A stretch of 62,670 bases of DNA from assembly GCF_024357955.1 (NCBI RefSeq), contig NZ_JANEYT010000030.1:1-62670 (forward strand). The letters are read 5' to 3'. Under the pieces are notes generated by a model. The model ran no database searches. It was not told the origin of the DNA and worked only from the letters and a program-made list of their open reading frames with translations. This DNA comes from Photobacterium pectinilyticum. Lineage in GTDB: Bacteria; Pseudomonadota; Gammaproteobacteria; Enterobacterales; Vibrionaceae. Shown in pieces: positions 8,262-19,726 of the stretch. The stretch's first letter is position 1. Each line of letters opens with the position of its first letter. Both the position numbers and the translations under genes were made by a program.

Positions 8262-8543
8262 TCAATGCGATTGGCTGAATTTCTTTGCTGATTCTAATTG
8301 ATATTCTTCAACATCATGAATCCATCTAGGGCGGTTAATAAACCGAGCGATAGCAATCGATGGCAGTAAAAAAACAAACAACGGTAATGCTTCATGTAAA
8401 TACGTATTGGCGAGTACCTCTTCATGAGTGAAAAAGTTCAACGCAGCCAGCAGGCAAAAGATGAAGCCAAGCACAACCAGAACAGCGGAGATAACTAAGC
8501 CGATGCCTAATAGGTCCCTTAAGTATAATTTATACGCATCCAT
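8262..8543 (-). CDS. Small membrane protein of unknown function
   Basis: A 93-residue protein with two hydrophobic segments (GIGLVISAVLVVLGFIFCLL, and ALPLFVFLLPSIAIARF after a short polar loop) and a charged C-terminal tail. I do not recognise the family. The ATG at 8543 is preferred because GAGGAA lies six bases upstream. The frame is open further up to a TTG at 8561, but starts there have worse spacing. It stands alone between the repeat element and a DUF4336 gene. It is probably an inner-membrane protein. Confidence 0.6.
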   Translation of the reverse strand: MDAYKLYLRDLLGIGLVISAVLVVLGFIFCLLAALNFFTHEEVLANTYLHEALPLFVFLLPSIAIARFINRPRWIHDVEEYQLESAKKFSQSH

Positions 8544-8768
8544 ATCCATTTCCTCATACAAATGATGGGTAAAAATATACGCTTCTTATTGCTCTTGGTT
8601 GTGATGTTGATCACGTATAAGGCAAGGCTGAATGAAAGTTGAGAATAGATTGATTTATGGCAAATTCAGTTATTGCTATAATAAAAACAGTGTTCAATAT
8701 TTTATTGAGCAGTATTCGTTTTGATTGTACCCCTTATTATCATGGGTAAAAGACGGCATTTCTTTTAT

Positions 8769-9446
8769 CTACAATGCCCACTTAAAAGCACGATGAAAGC
8801 TCGCTTTGCCATTAGTTTCGATGTTGTGGCCATGAGAGAGAATAATTCGGTCAAATGGCCAGGTTAGGATTTCCTGCAGTGACTGCCTTAACCGGGTTTT
8901 ATTCTGAAAAGTCCAACGCCAGTAAAGCGGCATGCCGGGGTGCTGATAACAGCCATTGGCCAGTGCCAAAGCCATAGTAAACAGATTCGAGGTTGGGCGA
9001 AACCAAGCCAGAGTATCACCAACGATTAATGTGTTTGAGAGGGGATCGCAGAAGATCACTTCTTCCATCCGATCACTTCCTCTTAACAGAGTTTGATACA
9101 GTTGGTGCTGCCATATTTTAGGGCTTTTGGCACTGAGGGCATCATCAAAGACAAGGTCGGTTCGTTTATTTTGCAGGCCCGGGGGAGCAAAGAAATAAGC
9201 TTCGGGATAGGCGAGCCACCATTCAGACAGGAATAAATGATGGTTCATATTTGGGGTCACGATGGCCTGAATTGCGCCCAGTTGGCTTAACTCAAGCTGT
9301 AGCGATGTCGTTAGTTGGATGGGGGAGTGAATAAGTAGCTTATCATTTTCAAGCCGTAATACCGTCATCCTTGCACCAACTGATATGCCATTCAATTTGA
9401 ATGGCATATCTTGATACCAGAGTCGATCCTTACTCCATTCTTTCAT
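8769..9446 (-). CDS. DUF4336 domain-containing protein (metallo-beta-lactamase-like fold)
   Basis: A 225-residue protein matching the DUF4336 pattern: an N-terminal GARMTVLRLENDKLLIHSPI, then AIVTPNMNHHLFLSEW, GDTLAWF, and a C-terminal RIILSHGHNIE. The spacing of His and Asp residues recalls a degenerate metallo-beta-lactamase fold. Function is unknown. It follows malT by 29 bases in the same orientation with its own AAGGA site, so it may be transcribed with malT. A link to maltodextrin metabolism is only suggested by position. Confidence 0.75.
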   Translation of the reverse strand: MKEWSKDRLWYQDMPFKLNGISVGARMTVLRLENDKLLIHSPIQLTTSLQLELSQLGAIQAIVTPNMNHHLFLSEWWLAYPEAYFFAPPGLQNKRTDLVFDDALSAKSPKIWQHQLYQTLLRGSDRMEEVIFCDPLSNTLIVGDTLAWFRPTSNLFTMALALANGCYQHPGMPLYWRWTFQNKTRLRQSLQEILTWPFDRIILSHGHNIETNGKASFHRAFKWAL

Positions 9447-9475
9447 TGGTTATCCTTAACCAGCAAATGGTGTGG

Positions 9476-12184
9476 CTAGAAGCCCATTAATTTGAGTAAA
9501 TTTTCTGCTGTTTCAATAGCTTGTTGACGGTTAGCAATATTGAGTTTTTGGTACAGGTTCCGTATGTGTGTTTTGATTGTCGTAGAGGCGACATCAAGCT
9601 CAGAAGCAATTTGCTCATTACTGTAGCCCGTATAGATCAATCCCAGTACTTGCCATTCACGTTGAGTAAGCGGACTGGTTCGTATTAGTTCTGGAACATT
9701 AGGTAAGTTGAGCAGCTTTTCAACGAAGTTTTCGTCAAAGTGCACAGAGCGGTTACGCTCTTTGCTCGTCATCTCACGAAGCAGTTGACGGGCACGGTGT
9801 AGTTCTAGCTCATTAAGTGCTTTAGTATCAACCAATTCTTGGATCAGATCGCAGATCTCGCTTCCGTCACAAAGAAAAATGCCTACCATGCCAGTACTGT
9901 TCGTTAACTCAAGAGCTTGCTTAATTTGAGTTAGGGCGAGTTCTCTATTTTCTTGACGTTTACTCAGTACTGCTTGTACCACAAGGTTACGGTTTTTGTC
10001 TGTGATCAGATTATGTTTATTGCAGCTGTCATCTAACATGCTGAAGATGATTTCAGCACGCTCAAATTCGCCGGTATTGACACAAGCACGACCAATATTA
10101 CGCCATTGCAGCTGTTGAAAGTGGTTACATGCTGCTTCCGGTTGCTCTGCATGAACGAGCCATTGTTGTATGCTGTCTATGTCCCCCGTATTTTGCCAAA
10201 ACAGCAAATTGGCTAAGTCAGTATTCGCACGCCAGTCGATGTGATAGACAGAGCGGCTCATTAGGCTGTTGCAAAGATCAAGATAGCGACTTGCTTTATC
10301 TTGCTCACCACGAGTTATGGCGATTCGAGCGAGCATGGAATAGGCGTGTAACGACTTGGTCTCGTCATAAGGGGCAAGTACTTCAAGGCTCCTCAGTGCA
10401 GCTTCTTCTGCTTCATCAAGGCGATTCCAACACCATAGAATTTGGGCGCGCAGGCGCAATAGGAACTCGTGCAACGGTACTTGTTGTAGGTGTTGCTCTT
10501 TGACCAGTTTGAAGGCCTGCTCTAGCAATTCATAGGCATTCTGAACATAACCTTGAGCCAGTAGGATTTCAGCCTGTTGGAGTAGAGCCCATAGCGCCTG
10601 ATGATAGACATGGTATTGGCGAGCCATCTTTTCGGTTTGCTGCATCATTGGCAACGCGCGGCTTAGATTACCCAAACAATGGTGTACTTCACCGACAACC
10701 GAGGTTGCAACGATTCTGCTACGATAGGTTGTCGAAGGCAATTGGCCTAGTGCTTGCTCTGAAAGGATCAGGGCATCATCGGGCTTACTTTGGTTGATCG
10801 CAACTTGAGCGCGTAGTGCATTAAATTCACCTTGCAGGGCGTCATCAAGCTCAATATCACGTTTAGCGAATTCTTTTTCCGTTTCCTGGATCATATCGCC
10901 CACATCATTGTATAGGTGCTGGCTTTGCAGCAGCCACATATGAAGTAGATTTAGGCGAGGCTGGGCGTAGAGTTCTTCGGTGTCGATATTTCCTAAGGCA
11001 TCTTGAAGGAGCTTCATTTCACCATGGTGGAACATCTCCCAGCCAAAATCACACAGAATATGGATAACAAGCGCTGAATCTTCACATTTTTGTGCATGAA
11101 GCAGTGCTTGCTGTGGTGAATTTTGCTTCAACCAAGCCTTGGCCGCCAGCGCATGCAATTCAGCCCTTTGCTGAGGGATTTGGGAATAGCGCTGATGGCG
11201 GAGAAACTCAGCAAATAGGTTATGGAAGCGGTACCAGTTGTTATCACCCTCAAGTGTGTTGAGGAATAAGCCAAACCGGTTGAGTGACTCAAGAACAGCC
11301 AAGGCGTCACTACGCCCAGTCAGATCGGTCACAAGTTGCGCATTGAACATATCAAGTACGGAACATTGCAACAAAAATTGCTGGGTTTCATCGTCTAACA
11401 GATCAAACACTTCTTCCGCAAGGTAATCCCACAGGTGGCCACGGTTAAAGCTCGCCATTGATTCGGCAGATTCAACCAGGTTGTGAGGTTTTTGCTGGGC
11501 GTGTAGTGCGATTAGTTGGAGTGCGGAAGGCCAGCCTTCCACTTGCTGGTGGAGTGACTTTAAAACATTGGCTTCGATGTTTTCGCCGATACGTTTGTCG
11601 AAAAAGCGGGTTGTTTCTTCTTCATCGAAGGCAAGCAGATCGTTATCTACCTCAATCAGCAGATCGCGAATGCGCAGGTTTGCCGTGCCTAGCGGCGGCA
11701 GAGTGCGGCTCGTAACCACTAAGGTAAGGTTGTCTGGCATATGCTTGAGAAAGAATCGTAAGCCGTCATGAATATCGTCATTATTGATGAGGTGATAATC
11801 ATCAAGCACGATGTAAGTTTGTTCATGGTACTCAGCCAGTTCGCCAAACAGCTCGCTGAATAGAGTCGATAAACATGCAAACTGGCGGCGTTCAGCCATC
11901 GCTTGAGTCTTCAAGCAAGCGTTGTTAGTCGCTTTGTTGATGTTTTGTAGTAAATAGTTCACAAAACGGAAGGTATCGTTGTCATTTTCGTCGATATTAA
12001 ACCAACCGGTATGTGGGTGCTCGTTCAACCATTGGGCTGCCATGGTGGTTTTACCATAGCCCGCTGGTGATCGAAACAGCACAAGACGGTAAAAAGGGGC
12101 CTGCTCTAGCGTTTCCAGCAAACGGGGACGCAGTATCGCATTATGAAGGCGTGCCGGACGAGTTAATTTAGATGGTATCCACAT
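9476..12184 (-). CDS. malT: Maltose regulon transcriptional activator MalT
   Basis: A 902-residue STAND-class activator, the same size as E. coli MalT (901). Walker A SPAGYGKT lies at residues 39-46, followed by an NTPase/WHD region ([12 protein letters not shown]), a long TPR-like helical middle, and a C-terminal LuxR-type HTH (about residues 835-895: [20 protein letters not shown], then [20 protein letters not shown]). It binds ATP and maltotriose and activates mal promoters. It is divergent from malPQ-glgB across a 480-bp region with MalT boxes and a CRP-like site. The start ATG has no strong ribosome binding site, which may keep its level low. Confidence 0.95.
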   Translation of the reverse strand: MWIPSKLTRPARLHNAILRPRLLETLEQAPFYRLVLFRSPAGYGKTTMAAQWLNEHPHTGWFNIDENDNDTFRFVNYLLQNINKATNNACLKTQAMAERRQFACLSTLFSELFGELAEYHEQTYIVLDDYHLINNDDIHDGLRFFLKHMPDNLTLVVTSRTLPPLGTANLRIRDLLIEVDNDLLAFDEEETTRFFDKRIGENIEANVLKSLHQQVEGWPSALQLIALHAQQKPHNLVESAESMASFNRGHLWDYLAEEVFDLLDDETQQFLLQCSVLDMFNAQLVTDLTGRSDALAVLESLNRFGLFLNTLEGDNNWYRFHNLFAEFLRHQRYSQIPQQRAELHALAAKAWLKQNSPQQALLHAQKCEDSALVIHILCDFGWEMFHHGEMKLLQDALGNIDTEELYAQPRLNLLHMWLLQSQHLYNDVGDMIQETEKEFAKRDIELDDALQGEFNALRAQVAINQSKPDDALILSEQALGQLPSTTYRSRIVATSVVGEVHHCLGNLSRALPMMQQTEKMARQYHVYHQALWALLQQAEILLAQGYVQNAYELLEQAFKLVKEQHLQQVPLHEFLLRLRAQILWCWNRLDEAEEAALRSLEVLAPYDETKSLHAYSMLARIAITRGEQDKASRYLDLCNSLMSRSVYHIDWRANTDLANLLFWQNTGDIDSIQQWLVHAEQPEAACNHFQQLQWRNIGRACVNTGEFERAEIIFSMLDDSCNKHNLITDKNRNLVVQAVLSKRQENRELALTQIKQALELTNSTGMVGIFLCDGSEICDLIQELVDTKALNELELHRARQLLREMTSKERNRSVHFDENFVEKLLNLPNVPELIRTSPLTQREWQVLGLIYTGYSNEQIASELDVASTTIKTHIRNLYQKLNIANRQQAIETAENLLKLMGF

Positions 12185-12385
12185 AGTCTTGCTATCTTAT
12201 TGTAAGGTTTCAGTTCCATTGTCGCTCAGGAGCGTTGCTCTGAATTAATCATGTTATCTGAGCTGTTATGCCATGTAATCTAGGTAATAGTTGCAAATAA
12301 TTTCAGTATGGCACTTGATCTAGCTGATAACTTTGACAGCGCATTAAGTTGAATTCAGCAAAAGTTGTCAACTCATCCCTATATT

Positions 12386-12405
12386 TATGACACAGTTCAC
12401 ATATC
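12386..12405. promoter_or_regulatory. CRP-like site in the malT-malP control region
   Basis: TATGA (12387-12391), six bases, then TCACA (12398-12402) resembles the CRP consensus TGTGA-N6-TCACA with one strong half. It lies between divergent malT and malP, where CRP control is known in enterobacteria. It is a sequence match by eye only. Confidence 0.45.
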
Positions 12406-12537
12406 TTTAATTTCCCACCAACTTATATCTATTCAATTGCACATGGGAATGTAGTCTGTATCTGTGACTTAAAATGCATATGGAAGGGCGTTTTAGTCTT
12501 TCTACACCCCAGAATGTTGCATCTTGTCACAGAAAGT

Positions 12538-12599
12538 GGGGGAGATTCATAACTACGCCCCTCCCACTCATCCCTACTCCTCCCCAACTCGGGAGGATG
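12538..12599. promoter_or_regulatory. Cluster of MalT boxes upstream of malP
   Basis: Matches to the MalT box GGGGA(T/G)GAGG lie here. CTCCTCCCC at 12577-12585 is GGGGAGGAG on the minus strand, CTCATCCC at 12567-12574 is GGGATGAG, and GGGGGAGA (12538-12545) and GGGAGGATG (12591-12599) are plus-strand near-matches. Two of them are direct repeats ten bases apart, as in malPp of E. coli. They end about 65 bases before the malP start, consistent with a MalT-dependent promoter. Confidence 0.7.
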
Positions 12600-12664
12600 T
12601 TGGCGCTGATAAATACAGGCAATATTGTCAGCAGTTGGAAATAATCCTAGAGCGAGATTGAACC

Positions 12665-15124
12665 ATGCCTAAGAATGGTCAGACACAACAATTTAATAAA
12701 GCAGCTTTCCAAGCGGCAGTAGAAAAACACCTAACAACAACTTACGCATCAACAGATGAAACTGCGACGGCTCGCAGTTGGTATTTGGCAATGGGTAAAG
12801 CACTGGCTGAAATCAGCACTGGCAACCTATTGGCCACTGAAAAGAATCTTGCTGAGCAGAAAGCTCGCAGTGTGAACTATCTTTCACTGGAATTTCTGAT
12901 CGGCCGCCTAACAGGCAACAACCTAATCAGCATGGGCTTATACGAAAACGTTGCTGAAGCAATGGAAGAGATGGGCCAGAACCTAACCGACCTATTGGAA
13001 GAAGAGCGTGACCCTGCATTGGGTAACGGTGGCCTTGGTCGTCTAGCTGCATGTTTCATGGATTCACTAGCAGCCCAGGAATACCCAGCAGTCGGTTACG
13101 GCCTACACTACGAATACGGTCTATTCCGCCAGTCATTCGTTGATGGCCGTCAGGTAGAGGCTCCTGATGCATGGCGTGGTATCGAAGGTTACCCGTGGGA
13201 AGTTCTTCGTCCTGAGCTAAGCCAAGAAGTTAGCTTATACGGTCACGTTGAAGGCTACACTGATGAAAATGGTGTCGAGTGCCGTCGTTGGGTTCCGGCT
13301 ATGTCTGTTGAAGGCGTGGCTTGGGATCTACCAATCGTTGGTTACGACAACAAGAGTGTTTACCCATTACGTCTTTGGGAATGTCGCTCTAACGCACCAT
13401 TTAGCCTAGCGCGTTTTAATGATGGTGACTACGTTGGTGCACAGTACTCTGCGCTAGAAGCGGGTAACGTGACTAAAGTGCTATACCCGAACGATAACCA
13501 CGATCAGGGTAAAGCACTTCGCCTGATGCAGCAGTACTTCCATTGTGCATGTTCGGTTGCAGATATCCTTCGTCGCCACGAAGCAGCAGGTAACTCTATT
13601 GAGTCGCTTTCTGAGCTTGAAACCATTCAGCTCAATGACACTCACCCAACTATCGCCATTCCAGAACTAATGCGCATCCTTATGGATGAGTACAAGCTAG
13701 GCTGGGAGAGTGCGTGGGAAATTTCTTCAAAGACATTTGCTTACACTAACCACACATTACTTCCAGAAGCACTGGAAACATGGAGTGAAGCACTGATCCA
13801 GCAAATGCTGCCTCGTCACATGGAAATCATTTTTGAAATCAACCACCGCTTCATGAAGCAGGTTGAGCAAACTTGGCCGGGCAACAACGAAGTGAAGCGC
13901 AAGCTTTCAATCATTCAGGAAGGCCCACAGCGTATGGTTCGCATGGCTAACCTGTGTGTTGTCAGCACTTACGCAGTGAACGGTGTTGCGGCACTGCACT
14001 CTGAGCTGGTTAAGCGTGACCTGTTCCCTGAGTTCAACGAACTGTTCCCAGGTCGTTTGACCAACGTGACTAACGGTGTGACACCGCGTCGTTGGATCAA
14101 ATACTGTAACCCTGGTCTTTCTGCGCTGATCAGCGAGAAAGTGGGTAATGACTGGCCGGCAAACCTAGAAAAAATAGCTGGTTTAGAAAAATTCGCTGAC
14201 GATGCAGCCTTCCAGAAGCGCTACATGGCAGTGAAGAAAGAAAACAAGCAGCGTTTGGCTAACTGGGTTGAAGAAAACATGGGTATCGAGCTAGATACTG
14301 ATGCCATCTTTGATATCCAAATTAAGCGTCTGCACGAATACAAGCGTCAGCATTTGAACTTGCTCAATATTCTGGCCTTGTACCACCGCTTGCTGAACGA
14401 TCCAACGTTCGACATGCACCCACGTGTATTCTTCTTCGGCGCGAAAGCAGCACCAGGTTACGCACTGGCTAAAGACATTATCTTTGCCATCAATAAAGTG
14501 GCTGAGAAAGTGAACAACGACCCACGCCTTGGCGGCAAGCTGAAAGTGGTATTCATTCCTGATTACCGCGTAAGTTTGGCTGAAATCTTGTTCCCAGCGG
14601 CTGATGTTTCTGAGCAAATCTCAACGGCAGGTAAAGAAGCATCAGGTACGGGTAACATGAAGTTCGCGATGAACGGTGCATTGACTATCGGTACGATGGA
14701 CGGTGCTAACGTAGAAATGCGCGAAGAAGTGGGCGACGAAAATATCTTCATCTTCGGCTTATTGGTTGATGAAGTACAAAAACTAAAACAAGAGGGTTAC
14801 GACCCTTATCGTTACTACCATGCTGATAGCCTTCTACGCGCAGCAATGGATTTGTTAGAAACTGATGAATTCACACCAGGTAACCCAGGCCAGCTAGCGG
14901 CAATTCGCCACAATTTGCTGGAAGGTGGTGACCCATACCTGGTACTGGCTGACTTTGCCGATTACGTGAAGACGCAAGAGAAAATCGATGCGGAATACCG
15001 TGACCAGAAGACATGGGCCCGCAAGGCCATTCTGAACACGGCACTAATGAGCAAGTTCAGTTCAGATCGTAGTATTCGAGACTACGCTAACAACATCTGG
15101 AAACTAGAGCCAGTTTCACTGTAA
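12665..15124 (+). CDS. malP: Maltodextrin/glycogen phosphorylase
   Basis: An 819-residue GT35 phosphorylase. The PLP-binding lysine lies in EASGTGNMKFAMNGALTIGT, followed by MDGANVEM. LPALGNGGLGRLAAC-type blocks (DPALGNGGLGRLAACFMDSL) and NDTHPTIAIPELMR are conserved family regions. It releases glucose-1-phosphate from maltodextrins or glycogen. It is the first gene of malP-malQ-glgB, downstream of MalT boxes. The upstream ribosome binding site is modest. I prefer malP over glgP because of the linkage to malT and malQ. Confidence 0.93.
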   Translation: MPKNGQTQQFNKAAFQAAVEKHLTTTYASTDETATARSWYLAMGKALAEISTGNLLATEKNLAEQKARSVNYLSLEFLIGRLTGNNLISMGLYENVAEAMEEMGQNLTDLLEEERDPALGNGGLGRLAACFMDSLAAQEYPAVGYGLHYEYGLFRQSFVDGRQVEAPDAWRGIEGYPWEVLRPELSQEVSLYGHVEGYTDENGVECRRWVPAMSVEGVAWDLPIVGYDNKSVYPLRLWECRSNAPFSLARFNDGDYVGAQYSALEAGNVTKVLYPNDNHDQGKALRLMQQYFHCACSVADILRRHEAAGNSIESLSELETIQLNDTHPTIAIPELMRILMDEYKLGWESAWEISSKTFAYTNHTLLPEALETWSEALIQQMLPRHMEIIFEINHRFMKQVEQTWPGNNEVKRKLSIIQEGPQRMVRMANLCVVSTYAVNGVAALHSELVKRDLFPEFNELFPGRLTNVTNGVTPRRWIKYCNPGLSALISEKVGNDWPANLEKIAGLEKFADDAAFQKRYMAVKKENKQRLANWVEENMGIELDTDAIFDIQIKRLHEYKRQHLNLLNILALYHRLLNDPTFDMHPRVFFFGAKAAPGYALAKDIIFAINKVAEKVNNDPRLGGKLKVVFIPDYRVSLAEILFPAADVSEQISTAGKEASGTGNMKFAMNGALTIGTMDGANVEMREEVGDENIFIFGLLVDEVQKLKQEGYDPYRYYHADSLLRAAMDLLETDEFTPGNPGQLAAIRHNLLEGGDPYLVLADFADYVKTQEKIDAEYRDQKTWARKAILNTALMSKFSSDRSIRDYANNIWKLEPVSL

Positions 15125-15208
15125 CTGCTTTAGGCTGTAACAAGTATGAATTGATATCAGCAAAACTTTAACATCGTAGCGGCCGAGAGGCCGCTAACGG
15201 AGAGAACG

Positions 15209-17386
15209 ATGAAAAACGATCAAGTATTAAAGCAAGTTGCTGACATGGTAGGCATTGCCGATAACTATGTCAGTGCTTGGGGGGATGAAGCGCAAGTTGA
15301 CAGCGATACAATCCGTCGCCTGTTGGCAGCGCTAGGTTACGACACCAAAAGCGATGAGGCTTTGCTCGAATCAGCAAACAAGAAACTACGCCCAGATGTG
15401 TTAGCACCGGTTAAGGTGGTACGCCGCGGTGAACCAATGCATATTGAAATGCACTTGGGTCAAAGCGCACGTATCAGCGATTTTAGCTGGCGCCTGGAAA
15501 CTGAACAGGGTGAAGTACTGGAAGGTTGGTTGCAGTCTCAGCTTGTGTCAGACGAGCGTGCAGAAGGTGGCACCTTGGTGTTTGCTCTGCCTGACGATTT
15601 GGTATGGGGGTACCACAAGCTAGAGGTATTCCGTAAGCGTCGTAAATCTCCATTTGAAATGACTTTGATCGTTGCTCCGGAGTCTTGTTACAAGCAGGAT
15701 GACCTGAATAGTAATAAGAAACTTTGGGGTACCAGCGTTCAACTGTACTCAATTCGTACTAATCACAACTGGGGGATTGGTGACTTTGGTGACCTGAAAC
15801 AATTGGTTGCTGACGTGGCTGCCCGCGGCGGTGACTTTGTGGGCTTGAACCCCATTCACTCCTTATTTCCAGCTAACCCTGAAGGTGCGAGTCCATACAG
15901 CCCATCTTCCCGCCGTTGGCTGAACCTGATGTATATTGATGTCAGCTCTGTCACCGAGTTTGCACAGTGCGATGAAGCACAGCAGCTTGTTGGCAGCCCT
16001 GAGTTCCAACAGCGTCTCAATGAAGCGCGCAATACCAACTGGGTAAACTACAGCGAAGTGTCATGCTTGAAAATGGCTGTTTTACCATTGCTGTTTAAGA
16101 CATTCAGTGAACGCCATCTTGAAAAGAGCACCGCACGTGCCCAGCAGTTCCTTCAGTTCGTTGAAGATGGGGGGGAAAGCCTACTTCACCAAGCCGCTTT
16201 CGATGCGTTGCACGCTGAATTGAAAAAAGAATATGATAGTGCTTGGGGTTGGCCGGTCTTCCCTGAACAATACCGTCACTTTGATAACGCCGCTGTTCAA
16301 ACGTTTATCAAGAAAAACTATGAGCAAGTACAGCTGTTTATGTACCTACAGTGGTTGGCTGATGCCCAATTGGCTGAAGTCAATGAACTCGCGGAAGAAA
16401 AAGGTATGGTCATTGGCCTGTACCGTGATTTAGCGGTAGGGGTGTGTGACTCTGGTTCTGAAACTTGGGCAGATCACGGTGCACTTTGTCAGGATGTTAG
16501 CGTGGGCGCACCGCCAGATATTCTTGGTCCTCTAGGCCAGAACTGGGGTTTACCACCGCTGAACCCAGAAGTACTAAAAGAACGTGCTTATGAACCGTTC
16601 ATTCAACTATTGCGTGCCAACATGCGTAGTTGTGGTGCACTTCGTATTGACCACGTACTTGGTTTGCTGCGCCTTTGGTGGATACCTAAGGGTGAGTCTG
16701 CACAAGATGGTGCATATATGTACTACCCGGTTGAAGACATGATGTCTATTCTGGCATTAGAAAGCCATCGCTACCAGTGTACGGTGATTGGTGAAGACCT
16801 TGGTACTGTGCCAGACGAGATCGTGGATAAATTGGCGACGGCTGGTATCCATTCATATAAAGTTTTCTTTTTCGAAACCGCAGAAGACGGTGGTTTTTAC
16901 TCACCGAAGCACTATGCCGACCAATCGATGTCAGCGCTCTGTACGCATGATATGCCAACACTTCGTGGCTTCTGGCACTGTGATGACCTGAAGATGGGTG
17001 AAGAGCTTGGTTTATACCCGAACCAAGAACAATTAGCTGGTTTATTTGATAGTCGTGCTGAAAGCAAACAAAAAATCCTTGATAGTTTGGCTTGGCATGG
17101 TTATCTTCCTGAAGGGGTTGGGCATAACGCTGCATATGTGCCTATGGATCAGCAATTAAGCGAAGCCATGCAACTCCACCTAGCTGCCGGCTCTAGTGCA
17201 CTGTTGAGCCTACAGCTGGAAGATTGGCTAGAAATGGACAAGCCGGTCAATATTCCGGGCACCGTTGATGAGTATCCGAACTGGCGTCGAAAGCTTTCGA
17301 CAACGTTGGACGACATCTTCACTCGCCAGAATATTGTTGACCTGACTCGTCGTTTAACCGAAACACGAGCAGAAGCATCGAAATAA
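15209..17386 (+). CDS. malQ: 4-alpha-glucanotransferase (amylomaltase)
   Basis: A 725-residue GH77 enzyme. The catalytic nucleophile Asp is in [17 protein letters not shown], the acid/base Glu in [10 protein letters not shown], and the transition-state Asp in [12 protein letters not shown]. An N-terminal domain of about 150 residues precedes the barrel, as in enterobacterial MalQ (694). It transfers glucan segments between maltodextrins, making longer chains for MalP. It begins 84 bases after malP behind GGAGAG, and ends 23 bases before the TTG start of glgB, so it belongs to the same operon. Confidence 0.95.
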   Translation: MKNDQVLKQVADMVGIADNYVSAWGDEAQVDSDTIRRLLAALGYDTKSDEALLESANKKLRPDVLAPVKVVRRGEPMHIEMHLGQSARISDFSWRLETEQGEVLEGWLQSQLVSDERAEGGTLVFALPDDLVWGYHKLEVFRKRRKSPFEMTLIVAPESCYKQDDLNSNKKLWGTSVQLYSIRTNHNWGIGDFGDLKQLVADVAARGGDFVGLNPIHSLFPANPEGASPYSPSSRRWLNLMYIDVSSVTEFAQCDEAQQLVGSPEFQQRLNEARNTNWVNYSEVSCLKMAVLPLLFKTFSERHLEKSTARAQQFLQFVEDGGESLLHQAAFDALHAELKKEYDSAWGWPVFPEQYRHFDNAAVQTFIKKNYEQVQLFMYLQWLADAQLAEVNELAEEKGMVIGLYRDLAVGVCDSGSETWADHGALCQDVSVGAPPDILGPLGQNWGLPPLNPEVLKERAYEPFIQLLRANMRSCGALRIDHVLGLLRLWWIPKGESAQDGAYMYYPVEDMMSILALESHRYQCTVIGEDLGTVPDEIVDKLATAGIHSYKVFFFETAEDGGFYSPKHYADQSMSALCTHDMPTLRGFWHCDDLKMGEELGLYPNQEQLAGLFDSRAESKQKILDSLAWHGYLPEGVGHNAAYVPMDQQLSEAMQLHLAAGSSALLSLQLEDWLEMDKPVNIPGTVDEYPNWRRKLSTTLDDIFTRQNIVDLTRRLTETRAEASK

Positions 17387-17409
17387 TAAGTAATATCAGG
17401 AGTAATGCG

Positions 17410-19590
17410 TTGGACACAATTACAGTGACCCGCAGTGATAAGGAATATTTGCAGCTCGAGAGAGCTGCATTTTCAGATCCATTTTCATTTTTAGGCCCTC
17501 AATATCAGTCGAATGACACCGCACTTCGCGTGTACGTGCCAGGCGCTGACTCTGTTGAAGCAATAACTGAAAACGGTGAACGTTTTACCCTCGTACGCGA
17601 AGCTGATAGCGGTTTTGTGCTTGAGGGTGATTTCGATTTTACCACTGCACTATATAAACTTGTCGTTAAATGGCCGCAAGGCGAACAAACGATTTACGAC
17701 CCTTACCAATTCCATAATTTGATTCAGTCAGGCGAAGCGCTGACAGACCCATCACTGATGCACAGTGAAATGGGGGCGCAGCTTGTCACACTGAATCGAG
17801 GCAATTCATCTGTCTCTGGTGTACGTTTTCTTGTCTTTGCACCGAATGCCTCAGCCGTAAGTGTCGTTGGCCACTTCAATGCATGGGATGGCCGTCGTCA
17901 TCCAATGCAGCGTCTGGATGATGGTTTATGGGGGCTGTTTATTCCTGAACTAGAGGAAGGCACCCTTTATAAGTTTGAGTTGAAAGACAGTGCGGGTGAG
18001 GGGCTACCTCACAAAGCGGACCCATGGGGATATCAATCAGAGCAATATCCATCATTTGCGTCCAAAGTTTATGACCAAGCCAACTACGAGTGGCAAGATG
18101 ACACATGGCAAAACCGTCCGGTAACTGCCAAGCATCAACAAGCGTTGTCGTTCTATGAATTGCATGCTGGTTCATGGCGTAAAAACGATCAAGGCGAGTT
18201 CCTTAACTATCGCGAACTTGCTGCAGAGCTGATCCCTTACCTGAGTGATATGGGTTACACCCATATAGAACTGATGCCTGTTTCCGAGCACCCTTTCTAT
18301 GGCTCATGGGGCTATCAGCCGATTGGTTTGTTTGCACCAACGAGTCGCTTTGGCTCACCTGATGACTTCAAATACTTCGTTGATCAGTGCCACCAGGCTA
18401 ACATCGGCGTGGTATTGGATTGGGTTCCTGCCCACTTCCCATCAGATGACCACGGCCTAGCGAACTTCGATGGCACCGCATTGTTTAACGATCCGGATCC
18501 TCGTCGCGGCTGGCACCAAGATTGGAAGAGTTACATCTACGATTACGGCCGTGATCATGTCCGCCGATTCCTAGTCTCCAATGCCTTGTTCTGGTTCGAG
18601 CATTATCATATTGATGGATTGCGTGTAGATGCCGTTGCATCAATGCTGTACCTGGATTATTCCCGTGAGCATGACCAGTGGATCCCTAACCATGAAGGTG
18701 GCAATGTTAACTTCGATGCGGTGACTTTGCTGCGTTGGGTCAACGAGGAAGTTTACCGCCATTATCCGAATGCCATGACCATTGCTGAAGAATCAACGGC
18801 CTACCCAGGTGTAACTAAACCGACTGACATGGGCGGTCTAGGGTTCGGCTTCAAATGGAACATGGGGTGGATGCACGATAGCCTTTCCTATATGCAGGAA
18901 GAGCCTATACATCGTAGTTACCATCACAACACCATTACTTTCCCAATGGTGTATGCATTCAGTGAAAACTACGTATTGTCTCTATCACATGATGAAGTTG
19001 TTTACGGCAAAGGCTCGCTACTTGACAAAATGCCAGGTGACGAATGGCAGAAAACGGCCAACTTGCGCGCATTCATGGGGTACATGTATGGCCAGCCGGG
19101 TAAGAAGCTGAACTTCATGGGGGCAGAAATTGCCCAGAGTGCAGAGTGGTGTCACGATGGTCAACTAGAATGGCACTGGTTGCAGTATCCGCGTCATAGC
19201 GGCATGCAGGCAGTCGTTAAAGACTTGAACGCACTGTATACCTCTGAGCCTGCAATGTACGAGCAAGACTGCGACCCTGCTGGTTTTGAGTGGCGTGTTC
19301 AGGATGATGCTGGTAACAGCATTTTGGCTCATGAGCGTTTTGCGCTTAATGGCGACAAAGTTCTTATTGTCAGTAACTTTACCCCGGTACCTCGAGAAGG
19401 ATATCTGCTGGGTGTACCTGCTGCCGGTGAATATGAGCTGTTACTCAATACCGATGATGAAAAATACTGGGGTGGCAACTCGCCAGTGAAAGCATCTATC
19501 GTGACACAGCAAGTGGCTAGCCACGGACTAGAGCAATCGATTGCTATTGATTTGCCGCCTCTGGCAACAGTGTTCTATCGCTTCAAGTAA
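17410..19590 (+). CDS. glgB: 1,4-alpha-glucan branching enzyme
   Basis: A 726-residue GH13 branching enzyme. An N-terminal CBM48-type module (FSFLGPQY, then [20 protein letters not shown] and AWDG) precedes the barrel. Catalytic Asp is in [16 protein letters not shown], Glu in [12 protein letters not shown], and Asp in [15 protein letters not shown]. It introduces alpha-1,6 branches. The start is TTG at 17410, with AGGAG seven bases before it; the nearby ATG at 17405 is out of frame. Being in the mal operon links glycogen branching to MalT control, unlike E. coli where glgB is in the glg cluster. A strong terminator follows. Confidence 0.95.
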   Translation: MDTITVTRSDKEYLQLERAAFSDPFSFLGPQYQSNDTALRVYVPGADSVEAITENGERFTLVREADSGFVLEGDFDFTTALYKLVVKWPQGEQTIYDPYQFHNLIQSGEALTDPSLMHSEMGAQLVTLNRGNSSVSGVRFLVFAPNASAVSVVGHFNAWDGRRHPMQRLDDGLWGLFIPELEEGTLYKFELKDSAGEGLPHKADPWGYQSEQYPSFASKVYDQANYEWQDDTWQNRPVTAKHQQALSFYELHAGSWRKNDQGEFLNYRELAAELIPYLSDMGYTHIELMPVSEHPFYGSWGYQPIGLFAPTSRFGSPDDFKYFVDQCHQANIGVVLDWVPAHFPSDDHGLANFDGTALFNDPDPRRGWHQDWKSYIYDYGRDHVRRFLVSNALFWFEHYHIDGLRVDAVASMLYLDYSREHDQWIPNHEGGNVNFDAVTLLRWVNEEVYRHYPNAMTIAEESTAYPGVTKPTDMGGLGFGFKWNMGWMHDSLSYMQEEPIHRSYHHNTITFPMVYAFSENYVLSLSHDEVVYGKGSLLDKMPGDEWQKTANLRAFMGYMYGQPGKKLNFMGAEIAQSAEWCHDGQLEWHWLQYPRHSGMQAVVKDLNALYTSEPAMYEQDCDPAGFEWRVQDDAGNSILAHERFALNGDKVLIVSNFTPVPREGYLLGVPAAGEYELLLNTDDEKYWGGNSPVKASIVTQQVASHGLEQSIAIDLPPLATVFYRFK

Positions 19591-19612
19591 TAGACAAGCT
19601 ATTTAGATTAAA

Positions 19613-19640
19613 AACCCGCAATTTGTTGCGGGTTTTTTTT
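19613..19640 (+). terminator. Rho-independent terminator of malPQ-glgB
   Basis: Stem AACCCGCAA (19613-19621) with TTGCGGGTT (19626-19634), loop TTTG, then a run of T to 19640. This is a strong terminator 22 bases after the glgB stop. Confidence 0.92.
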
Positions 19641-19674
19641 GTTTGGCAAATTACCACTAAGCCCTATCTGTTTT

Positions 19675-19707
19675 ATACCAATCTGGATAAGTAGTTGATC
19701 AAGTATT
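19675..19707. repeat. Partial copy of the palindromic dispersed repeat
   Basis: ATACCAATCTGGATAAGTAG followed by TTGATCAAGTATT matches the right end of the 162-bp element at 8068-8229 read on the minus strand. Similarity stops after 19707, so only one end remains. It lies between the glgB terminator and the stop of the START-domain gene. Confidence 0.7.
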
Positions 19708-19726
19708 CTTTGGATCCTGTAAGTCG

